Part shown: piece after piece, positions 23,755 to 33,218 of the stretch
Layout: each line of letters starts with the position of its first letter
How positions within the stretch are numbered: position 1 is the first letter of the stretch
Source of the DNA: Morchella semilibera
Taxonomy: Eukaryota > Ascomycota > Pezizomycetes > Pezizales > Morchellaceae
Direction: 5' to 3'
Assembly: GCA_009192285.1 (NCBI GenBank)
Contig: CM018605.1
Span: forward strand, 706,767-770,766
DNA length: 64,000 nucleotides
Notes under the pieces: generated by a model
Told to the model about the DNA's origin: nothing
Database searches by the model: none
What the model saw: only the letters and a program-made list of their open reading frames with translations
Program-made: the position numbers and the translations under genes

Positions 23755-24228
23755 ATGGACGTTAAGCCAGATGTAAAGCCAAGAACTATCCAGCCTGGCG
23801 AGCCGCTCACAATAGTTGTGCGCTCTCAGCAGCACAGTGAGCCCTGCCCTATCTACTACCCATATTATACTCCAACCCATAGAATATTAGTAGTTACGGG
23901 TGTTGATTATGTGTGTGTGTGATATATTAGGTGAGCTGGCGTTTAAGATAAAGTCCAGCGCCCCGTTCTATAAGGTCGCCAATGCGTACTGCAAGACGAA
24001 GGGTATCAGCTTAAATAGTGTACGCTTCCACTCGGACGGTGTCAGGCTGGTGAACGACAAAACCATTGCTGAGGTATGTCACGGTCCTTTCTTCCTGTGG
24101 GGTGAAAGTGGAGTGGACTAATGGTGAGAGGGGTGTAGCTGGATCTTGAGCCGGAGGAGAGCGAGGAGGGGCTCAAAGTGTACATCGAGGCGTTTTTGGA
24201 ACAGGTCGGGGGTGGGTTGTCTAAATAG
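23755..24228 (+). CDS. Divergent SUMO-like ubiquitin-fold protein
   Basis: Three exons, 23755-23836, 23931-24073 and 24139-24228, encode 104 aa. The joins are canonical (GTGAGC...TTAG; GTATGT...GTAG). The product has a Lys/Pro N-terminal tail (MDVKPDVKPRTIQPGEPL), then TIVVRSQQHSELAFKIKSS, KVANAYCKTKGISLNSVRF, SDGVRL and a C-terminal EAFLEQVGG followed by GLSK. These are the landmarks of SUMO: the FKIK strand, the AYC...G..S..RF helix-strand unit, DG turn, and a di-glycine to be exposed by a Ulp protease. Compared with ordinary fungal SUMO it is divergent: the usual 'RFLFDG' is RFHSDG, and the acidic turn before the last strand is expanded (LDLEPEESEEGLKVYIE). It may be the main SUMO (SMT3) or a second copy. 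It faces MDE1 tail to tail. Confidence 0.8.
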
Positions 24229-24618
24229 TGGTAGGTAAACAAATGCCACCCAAATGATTTCATTTCTTGTGCGGTGTCATAGGAGTGCCAATGATTTTGT
24301 TTTTTCTCTGTGGGTTTTTTCTCCTTTGGTTTTCTGTCTGGGTGTGTGGGCTGGTAGGGTTTTAGGTTTAGGGTTACTACTATTGCTGGCTTTTCCCGAT
24401 TCCCGTACAACTGAGTTGTTATTTTTAGGTATCCGTTCATCAATAAATCCTCATTTCATCATCACCACCATCATCATCATGGGGGCCGTGAATAATTAAT
24501 TTGTAGAGCCACCAAACTCAGAATGTCTACGTGTCTGTCTCTATTTTCCCGCGCATGATCTACGCTGTATGGTCGTTATATGTGTATGCTGTTCCGGTTC
24601 CGGTTCACCTGCTCTGTC
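24229..24618. other. Convergent intergenic region
   Basis: 3' flanks of the SUMO-like gene and MDE1. T-rich sequence and a short (CAT)n repeat near 24455-24481. No gene seen. Confidence 0.5.
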
Positions 24619-25845
24619 CTATCCTTCAACAGGCGCAATAGGCCCCGCCGGGTCCAGTCCTAGCTTGTGCATTTCGACCGCGAGCTGAAATAGATAATCA
24701 AGACTGCCACCAGCGCATGTCAGTCAGGCTACATATGTACCGTCAACATGGGGGTGGGGGCGGAGGAGAGACTCACCTTTCGCACTGGGTTTTGGCCTTC
24801 CAGACGGTGTCGCCCCAGACATAGCTATTTCAGTGTCAGCACCTTAAAGATCTCCCGATGATCGGGGAGGCTGGGTCCATACACCCCATGTCGCCGCACC
24901 AGCACCGCGCAAGTATCGGGATGTTCGTTCATCGCCGCCTCCAGACTATCCCTCAGATCCTCCTCACTACCACCCACACACACATTAGACAATTCCCATC
25001 ACCCCCTATGTAGGGCCGATACTTACTGTGCGGTATTTTCAATAATTGGTATCGTCAGAGTATCAAAGTAACCACAATATCCACCCGTACTTGGCTTTGG
25101 TATAGCCTTGATCTGTTCTATGTTCGCAATCTTGAACGTCTTTCCGCGGCTAATAAGCGTGCACAGCACCGCCGCCTGTGAGTGCGTGTGGATACATGCA
25201 CCCGCGCCGCGCTTCGTGAAGGCCGCCATAAAGAGCGGTGTACACGCCGAGGGTTTGAGGTCGAGCGGCCTGCGCAGGTACTGTTGGGAAGAGAAGTCCA
25301 TGACGAACATGTTTGAGGGCTGGAGTCGCTCTTTTTGGACGCCAGAGGGGGCGAGAAAGACGTGCGGGCCATGGCGGATGGAGATACCACCGCCAGTGCC
25401 AGTTACCTAGGGAGTTAATATGGGAGCACGGAAAGCGGGCGAAGGTGAGTTACCCAGCCGTGGTCATAGAAGTTGCGACAGAGGCTACAAATGAGGTTTG
25501 CAGGGTGGTTAGGGTCTAGGCGGCGGTCAGCGGGGGTGGGGGGGCCAGGTATTATCTCTTGGGTTGTTGAGACTCGTAGAATTCAGGACTTCCTATTTTA
25601 GTAATACAATTGCTACCGGCCCAGTGACTATGCCACACCTCGAATAGGAAATCCTGGATTCTACGAGTCTCAATAGCCCAGGGGATAGTATTATAGCTGC
25701 TCGGTGGTGCCCAAATGGGGTTCCCACCACTGAGTGATTGCTACCAGCGAGGACGGCTTCAAACCGACGTCATGTCATGGGTGGGTGGGCAAGGCTTACC
25801 TTCTGAGCACACCAGTGCTTCATTGTCAGTGGTATTGTCCGCCAT
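24619..25845 (-). CDS. MDE1: Methylthioribulose-1-phosphate dehydratase (methionine salvage)
   Basis: Six exons on the minus strand: 25845-25800, 25557-25454, 25406-25027, 24966-24883, 24824-24777 and 24703-24619; 248 aa in frame throughout. It is a class II aldolase-fold enzyme that removes water from 5-methylthioribulose-1-phosphate in the methionine salvage pathway, in the cytosol. Seen: [49 protein letters not shown], the zinc ligands HTHS in [56 protein letters not shown] and a conserved last exon [18 protein letters not shown]. Intron 1 is long (242 nt) and contains a hairpin repeat (see separate entry); the others are 47-75 nt. The donor of intron 4 is the second GT of GGGGTGTAT, needed to keep the frame. 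Confidence 0.93.
25558..25681. mobile_element. Inverted-repeat element (MITE-like hairpin) within MDE1 intron 1
   Basis: Arms at about 25560-25597 and 25643-25680 are inverted copies (shared core TTGAGACTCGTAGAAT, then CAGGA, TTCCTATT) with about five differences over 38 bp and a 45-bp loop. The outer end of the left arm coincides with the AG that I use as the acceptor of intron 1 (25558-25559 on the minus strand). No coding capacity and no certain target duplication. Confidence 0.7.
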
Positions 25846-27439
25846 TGGGTTATTCTGCGATTGGATTGTGCTGAAGTGTTTGATCGCGGCGGCGGGGCGG
25901 GGAGAAGATGTATCGTTTGTACCCAACAGGGTTGTCTTGATTTGCCGCCCCACCGTAGGGTTTTTTCCTTTCTATGCACCCTGGTGGGTGGGGCTGTGTC
26001 AAGACTCATGAGTGCAGTAACACAGAGTAATTGGTTGCCACGATGGCTTGGCGTATGTATGAAAGTTTGCTTTGGAAACAGCCAGGTCTGGGTAAACAGA
26101 ACCAGCCAGCTCTTTTTCGTCGTAGTCTGGTTGGTGCCAATTAATTATCCATATACCAATCAGATAGTGTGAATTTAGAGCTGAAGCCTGGAGCCTTTTG
26201 ATTTTTGCCCTCAATATTGTCACAAGGCTTCGTGGTACGTAATTGTGCATGACCAGTGGAAGGCCAATTGCTAGAATCTCTTTATTGATAGTGGCAAAAA
26301 TAAAAGTTGTGTTAGGAGGTGAAGTGGTATGCAGTAGGCCGGACCCGATATACCAGAAAGTACTGGAACAATAAATTAATTCTGCCTGTTTGGCATATGC
26401 TTCGTGGGGTTGCGCGTACATGTAACTCCCGATGTACCGTTGCCGCCGGATGTGAGGTCGGGAACAAGCATCACACCAAACCGTAACCATAATTCGAAAC
26501 AAACACTGAATCTGGCTTTATACCTTAATTAATATCTGGGAGTGGTGAGCTCTTGGATAGTGGTGAACAAGCATGTTGAATACCGGGTCATGGATAATCA
26601 CTCGGTTGGAATATATCTGCTCTGAGTGATATGTGCATTTTAGGTTGCATGAGATCGAGATCGAGAGTTAGTCTCGTAGGATGTCAAAAATAAAACCAGC
26701 CTCGCAACTAAGCAACGAGGGTTTCCGGTTATTTTTGACAACCTATGCTTACGGGCAGCTTGTAGGAGGGCTGGGAACCAGCCCGTATTGAAGGCTGCTT
26801 GTATGTAGTTATGGTTAAGAAAACAGTTGGCTGGCGGTGATTTGACCCCAAACCGTGCGACTTTGTAACACCATCGCAGAATCGGAAGTCACCCATGTAC
26901 ATGAACTCGGTTAAAGTTTAGTACTAAAGCCACTTTTAGTTTATATTAGAGAAGTGATATTGTTAGGAGTAATCTGTGGGTATTGGCTAGGGGTGGCTGT
27001 GGCCGTGTCCTTGTGACCGGCTAATTCCTATCGTCGTCCCTAATAAACACAGTAATCTAGAAACTGACCTCCGGCTCGCATGGTGTATATATATATACTG
27101 TCGCGAGCACTGTGGCTGGGACGCTAGTTGTCGGCGACCTTAAATTTTCTTGGGCTTTCGGGGCTTTGGTCAGTGTCAATTGGATCTTTCCGATATTTCT
27201 CGTGTTCCCATATATTGTCCTTTTGTTAGCATGCAGTGAGGAGCAGAAAGATGTTAGTGTATATGTTAGGGTCAGGGGTTTTACAACGACCCTTGTTCCA
27301 AAAACCTTTACTTTCCAGCGTCAGGAGCGCCCCGTCCTCAGAGAGAGTTTCAGAAGGAAGTCTTGTCCCAGCCGTAGCGCTCGCGCACGGCAGTATTAAA
27401 ATTCCGTCTATGGGTGGTACATATGTACATGTATATATT

Positions 27440-27815
27440 GTACTAGTGAGGAGCGGCCTCCGGCCGCATATGTAATCGTCAGTTCGAGAAACCACCGACA
27501 ACTTAAAGATCCAGAAACCTCACAGCCCTGTTCAATGCAATAATGAAATAAACATCCCGGCACACAGTCGGGGCCACCTGCTGCTGCACGGCATGCTGGG
27601 CCCTCCTTGCTCGCATGAGGTTGTAGTTTTGGAAGAGGAGAAATATTGATCTTGGTTAGGGTACGTTTGCCAATGTATATGTATGCCGTCTCCCTTAATA
27701 CACCCGATTCTTTGTCTACTGAACAGCTGTGGCCCGCCAGACCACAGAAATCTGGGCAGCTACCCATCGTTGAAACCTTTCGTGATGACAGAGATACCTG
27801 AGTCCTATTCTGTAC
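27440..27815. repeat. Dispersed repeat, copy 1 (second copy at 49752-50145)
   Basis: Starts near ACTAGTGAGGAGCGGCC and continues through GGCCGCATATGTAATCGTC, GTTCAATGCAAT, TGGGCCCTCCTTGCTCGC, GAGGTTGTAGTTTTGGAAGA, AATATTGATCTTGGT and TGTATATGTATGCCGTCTCC to GGCAGCTACCCATC. The same order of blocks in the same orientation recurs 22 kb away, with small indels that change the reading frame. Family unknown; not evidently coding. Confidence 0.8.
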
Positions 27816-28087
27816 AACGGGCCGGGTTGGCGCTGTTCCTTGGCAACCGAGTGACAGCCTATGATTACCGAAGCACATTTATTTATTTATACTTCATACA
27901 TTGATTACCGAAGCTCCAACACGGTACAGCTAGGCTCGACACCAAAATAAGGTTTCCTGGTACAGCAAAAGCTTGATTATAATAACCTCTCTTGGTACTC
28001 TGAGACGCGCGTAGGGGGTACTGGGGTGAGGGGCCCTTGGGGGGGGGGGGGGTCAAATATTAGTTCCCGAAAATTAGAAGCGTGGGG

Positions 28088-28268
28088 TCCGGTCCCATAA
28101 CGGTTAAAGCGTCACCTTCCAGCGCTGGACGACGGCCGTTCGACTCAGGATCAATCCGTATTTGGGCCGGCCCTGGGAGTTTCGCCCAGGGTCGAGGCAG
28201 ATTACTCGCTGTTACGGTTACGGGCGAATGAATAAATACCGTAACAGTGAGGAACTGTTTTTTTTCCC
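28088..28268 (+). mobile_element. tRNA-derived SINE relic
   Basis: The 5' part looks like a degenerate tRNA: GGTCCCATAACGGTTAAAGC gives an A-box-like segment and CCGTTCGACTCAGG a B-box-like segment about 40 bp on, with an anticodon-stem-like CACCTTCCAGCGCTGG between. The 3' acceptor strand is missing. A tRNA-unrelated part with a small inverted repeat (TGTTACGGT...ACCGTAACA) follows, ending in T8 at 28258-28265, a pol III stop. This layout fits a SINE better than a functional tRNA. Confidence 0.5.
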
Positions 28269-29380
28269 CTTCTATCTTTCCCTTTTTACCTTTCCATTGT
28301 GAGTTGAGTGGGTGTGTGCCTTCCGATGTTTAGTTGTGGTGCATCATGCGCGCCGCTAGGTGCTTTCTTTCATCCAAGTATATACTCATAGGACTAGAGC
28401 GCTTCTTTTCTTTTGTAGTTGCGGCAGTTTGAATGGAAGGAGACTGGTATTCTACAGGAAAACGTACGGAGATATGGATCTCGGTATCGTTGTATGTACT
28501 TGTGCCTCTGGTCTCGCTATTCCATCCCCACCTCCTAGTACTACGTATGCACACAACCAAGAAAACGGTGCATCGTTAGCAAGGGTCACCGCTGCCCCGC
28601 CTTCACGATAGTTATCCCCCCTCCTGGGCGGCCCTCACCAACAAGCAAAACCCCGCCCGAGAGCTCTGCGTGTGGGTTCAGGACCCGGCGGGTGCTCGGC
28701 ATTGGGCGTAAACATACATATATCGGGGTCGAGGTGCGGACACTGTTTCAAGCACGGGGCAGGAATTCGGCCCTCAACGCCTCTTCACCCAGCACGATGA
28801 TACCTCCTCCCATTTTAACCCAGCCGATAGTATCTAACCCAGGAGGACTTACCGGGTTTTGGTAGTAGGCGCGCCAACGGCAGCAGTAAACACCGTAGCC
28901 GCTGCGGTGACAAAAAACAAGAGGCTGCATCATTGACCCGAATCCCCTGTGGTAAATGGCTGACATGGCCGTTCAAGGACAACGCCCCAGACATACTTAT
29001 GTGCTTAATCCCCACCGGAAGGGCCCTTCTGTTCCTTGGTGCCTCTTCCGATGTGGTGGTTAAAAATGTTGGTCATGAGATGTCACTCGCTCATGTCCTC
29101 TAAAGTAAGGCGAGATTCTTAAATGATTTGACTGGGTGCTATAATAGCTATGGGGTCGATAATAGTGACGGACAGTGCCGAAAGCCCGGTAGAGCTTACC
29201 ATAGCAGCTTAAGGAAGAGGTATGAGCACTAGACTATGATTTGAGGTTGGAACTCGGGTTCTTGGAGGTGTCGGTGCACATGGTAGCTGGTCAATTATAA
29301 CTAAGGGAGACGTACAGCTTTGGTTGTAGGGTATGAGGGGTTATTTCTCAACTATGGCGGCCAAGCGGCTTCATTTAGTG

Positions 29381-29575
29381 ATGGGCACGGGACGAGACGC
29401 CTCAGGACTTTGTCTCGAGATTAAGCGCGAGATGAGACGAGGCCAAGTCTCGTCTCGCCTCGTCTTGAGCTTTGTCTGGTAAAGGTGCAGGGCGTCTCGA
29501 GACTAGTAGCAAGACGAGATGGGAACGGGACCTCCGCGGGAAGAGACGAGACGAGACCCGGCCTAAACTAGCCCG
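29381..29575. repeat. GAGACGAG/CTCGTCTC-rich self-complementary patch
   Basis: Repeated GAGACGAGAC-type words on one side and TCTCGTCTCGCCTCGTCTT on the other allow hairpins (for example 29430-29470). Six or more copies of ACGAGA in under 200 bases. No coding sense recognised. Confidence 0.7.
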
Positions 29576-31287
29576 CCCCGCCCCGGCCCGCCCCGCGCCC
29601 ATCACCAGCCCGCCCGGCCAGGCACACGACAAACCCGCGCCTCCCGCGCCTCCCTAACAACCCACAGGCCACCCACGGGGTGCGGAGCCCAAGGCAGACG
29701 ACTGGTGTATACCTAGCTACGAGTGACTCGTACACGCAAATATTCGATCATTAACAGACGGAACTATACAACTACCCCCCTAACCCCGAACGCCGCCCCG
29801 CCCCACGGGCAACCCCGGGGGCCAATTAGATACTAGAACCCTAAGACTACATGTAGATAACACTATATAATTGATAGATATACGCCGACATCTATTTCAT
29901 ATCGGGAATACGCTATGTTTTTACAGGAGTGGTAACCCTAGCACTAAAAGTGTTATGTTGCCATCGAGGTGTTCCGGAGACATGTCATCAGCTGCCCGGG
30001 AAATTTCAAAGAATCAAAATACCGGCTCGGGTTTAGGTTTAAGACTGGGTGCGGAAGGGATTGGAGTAGCCTTTTAGGGCTCCCTATACACCATAATTGC
30101 AATTAACAGGACGGGTGTGGCCCAGAAAGGGTGGAGTGTGGTACTCCAGGTCTGATTCCAATTGCTCTCCCCAGAATAAGATTTAGCTCCACAAACCTTA
30201 AATCACCGGATGAAGAAAAGGGGATTGAAATTGAGGGCTGCCGAGTGATAGGCCGTGAGGAAAATGTGGGGGGAAAAGGCTTTCGCCGAAAGAACATCTG
30301 GGGAGAACAAAACTAGGGTTAATGCGCCCCGAAAGCTGAGAAATGATCCGGCAGCCTAAATTCTCCACTGGGGAATCGTTGACCGCGGCATTAGAGGATA
30401 CGTGCAATGCTGGTACGGGTGGTCTCAGATTTCAAAAAGGGCTGTTGATATGTGTCCTTTGTCAGCTGTCCCAGGGGAACCGTTTATGGGATTTTAGTAA
30501 GGCGGGACCCCAGGGACAAGATCTGGATCTCGGTTGCCGGATAATTACCCGGGTATTGCCCGTGCCCGTGTAGGGGCCTGCCGAATAGTTTTCAGACAAA
30601 TACTCTAAAAAGTACCTACTCTGCTTAGAGTAGATCTATATGGGTCATGATAGAGCACTCGATAAGCTGTAGGGAAAGACAGTCGTCTCACCGGCCGGCC
30701 GGTTACTAGCACGAGTCTAGGGCTCATGGGGTCCTCTCTATATCAATGTTTTATATATGCTCCTATGCTTGCAGGTACAATTTCTAGGCCTCCTTGGTTG
30801 GAGGTATGCTTTATGCCTTCGCTGGAATTCATGCGGTTATGATTCAAGGCAGATCATGAATCTGTTTATGCCGTGTCTTCTATTGGCACGTCGTAAAGTA
30901 GGCATTAATCTTCAGATGAGCGGGTGCCTTAACGAGTTGCAGGCGCATGTTTCACAATACGGCGATGGAAGGTTGTAGAAGTTCCAATTGCGCTACTCGA
31001 GGCAAGCTGTAGAAAGAGCAAAACGTGTCCTCAACCATATTGAGACTAGCGCCATCCCATCTAGCACACTAAGCCTAAAACACACGCAAAGGTGGCCTTT
31101 TCGTCTTCACGAGTACAAGAACCTACCTTTACCTCCATCTCTCCACTTCGACGCTTGCTCTTCCTCCTCCATACTCATTCTCTATCTTAACAATTTCACA
31201 CGCACGTACACTTCCCTTATCTACAGGTATCACCTTGCATTCGTTTTTTGTCTTTAGTACTTGCTAGTCCCATTTAATACAATCAAA

Positions 31288-33218
31288 ATGCGCTTCGACG
31301 CTCGTGTCGCCTACGGGCTTATGTCCGTTGCGTTGATGGGTTTTGGGGGTGTCATGGCCGATGACATTGATGATGCTCTCGGTGATGCTGCCTCCGTGGT
31401 AAGCTCGGCGGCCGCCTCATCTACATCCACAATCGCGAAACCTTCATTCACTGTAAGCTCTCCCCCGGGAATGGCTGGGAGCTAGTTGAGGATCAATTCT
31501 AACCTGCTGTCCTTACAAAATAGCCTACCTCAATAAAGGCGCCTTTCTTTGAACAATTCACCGAGGGCTGGGAGTCTAGGTGGAAGGTTTCGCATGCGAA
31601 GAAGGAGAACGACAAGACCGGTGACGAAGAGTGGACCTACGTTGGAAAATGGGCTGTTGAGGAGCCAACCGTTTTCAAGGGAATTGAGGGCGATGCAGGT
31701 CTTGGTAGGTCATACCGGTCTTGAAATTTCCAGAAAAATATACTAACGCTTCTCTATAGTTGTTAAGGACGTTGCCGCCCATCACGCCATTTCTGCTAAG
31801 TTCCCTAAGCCCATCGACAACAAGGGAAAGACTCTCGTAGTACAGTACGAAGTCAAGCTTCAAAGTAGGTTTTTCGGCAATATATCTCCATCCAATTCCC
31901 CCCTGTACTGACTTTGTACGCAATAGATGGTCTGGAATGTGGTGGTGCCTACCTCAAGCTTCTTAAGGAGAATGCAGATCTCCACGCCGAGGAGTTCTCA
32001 AATGCGTCGCCTTATGTCATCATGTTCGGTCCCGATAAGTGTGGTGCTACCAACAAGGTCCACTTCATTTTCAAGCATAAGAACCCGAAGACCGGCGAGT
32101 ATGAGGAGAAGCACCTCAAGACCCCACCAATGGCCCGCATTACCAAGCAATCAACTCTCTACACCTTGATTGTCAACCCTGATCAGACCTTTGATGTTCG
32201 CATCGACGGTACTTCTGTGAAGAGCGGAAGTCTTCTTGAGGATTTCTCACCCTCCGTTAACCCCCTTGCAGAGATTGATGATCCCAATGACAAGAAGCCT
32301 GAAACTTGGGTTGATAAGGCCAAGATCGCTGATCCCGAAGCCAAGAAGCCCGAGGATTGGGATGAAGATGCCCCGTACGAGATTGTCGATGAAGACGCTG
32401 AGATGCCAGAAGATTGGTTGGAGGATGAACCTGAATTTATCCCAGACCCAGAGTCAGCAAAGCCTGAGGACTGGGATGATGAGGAGGATGGTGATTGGAT
32501 CCCACCTACTGTCGCAAACCCCAAGTGTGAAGATGCTAGCGGATGCGGTAAATGGTCGAAGCCGATGAAGCCCAACCCAGCGTATAAGGGTAAATGGACT
32601 GCTCCCCTTATCGACAACCCAGATTACAAGGGGCCATGGGCACCTCGCAAGATCCCTAACCCTGACTACTTCGAGGATAAGACTCCCTCCAATTTCGAGC
32701 CCATGGGCGCCCTTGGATTCGAGCTCTGGACCATGACTAAAGATATTCTCTTCGACAACATCTACATTGGTCACTCGGTCGAGGATGCTGAGAAGCTTCA
32801 GAAGGAGAGCTTTGACATTAAGAAGAAGATCGAGGCCGAGGAGGATGCGGCATCAGCTCCCAAGGTTCCGGAGCCCCCCAAGCCTCTCGGAGAGACCACT
32901 TTCAAGGAAGACCCCGTTACCTTCATCAAGGACAAACTTGAACTCTTCTTCGCTGTCCTCAGGAGGGATCCCATTGGTGCTGTTCAGACTTTCCCAGAGG
33001 TGGCTGGTAGTCTCATGGCCCTCGTTGGTACTGTCTTGGCAATCTTGTTTAGCTTGATCTCCATGGCAAGTTCCCCGGCCAAGGTTCAGAAGCCTGCCGC
33101 AAAGCCTGTCGAGGATAAGAAAGAGACTGGGGCTAAGGCCAAGAAGGAGACTGAGGGGTCATCTACTGAGAGCGAGAAGCCGAAGGCTACTCGACGAGCA
33201 TCAAAGAAAGCCGAATAA
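31288..33218 (+). CDS. Calnexin (ER lectin chaperone)
   Basis: Four exons, 31288-31452, 31524-31704, 31760-31864 and 31927-33218, encode 580 aa. A signal peptide (residues 1-24) precedes the lectin domain: [35 protein letters not shown] and the family signature IMFGPDKCG. The proline-rich P-domain (about 265-400) has repeats of the KPEDWD and NPDYKG types with the GCGKW Cys pair. A transmembrane helix lies at about 509-532 ([20 protein letters not shown]), and the cytosolic tail is Lys/Glu-rich, ending RRASKKAE. The family binds monoglucosylated N-glycans on new glycoproteins and holds them in the ER. The ATG at 31288 is used because the signal peptide starts there; an upstream in-frame ATG at 31261 would add nine residues. 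S. pombe cnx1 and Aspergillus clxA are counterparts. Confidence 0.95.

Larger units (their letters stand above)
25846..31287. other. Gene-poor, repeat-rich spacer
   Basis: No gene recognised in 5.4 kb. Contains TACATGTA sites at 26417, 27426 and 29848, a dispersed repeat (27440-27815), a tRNA-derived SINE relic (28088-28268), G14 at 28039-28052 and a GAGACGAG-rich self-complementary patch (29390-29570). The 300 bases before calnexin are CT-rich promoter/leader. Open frames at 25861-26502 and 28330-28966 show no domain. Confidence 0.5.

Noticed and set aside
25861-26502. ORFs on both strands upstream of MDE1
   Set aside because: Overlap each other and the MDE1 first exon; no recognisable domain.
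27408-27878. 156-codon ORF in the dispersed repeat, with similarity to an ORF at 49783-50094
   Set aside because: The similarity is at DNA level; indels break the register between copies, so a conserved protein is unlikely.
28088-28160. Functional tRNA gene
   Set aside because: Acceptor stem does not close and the sequence continues into an unrelated body; called a SINE relic instead.
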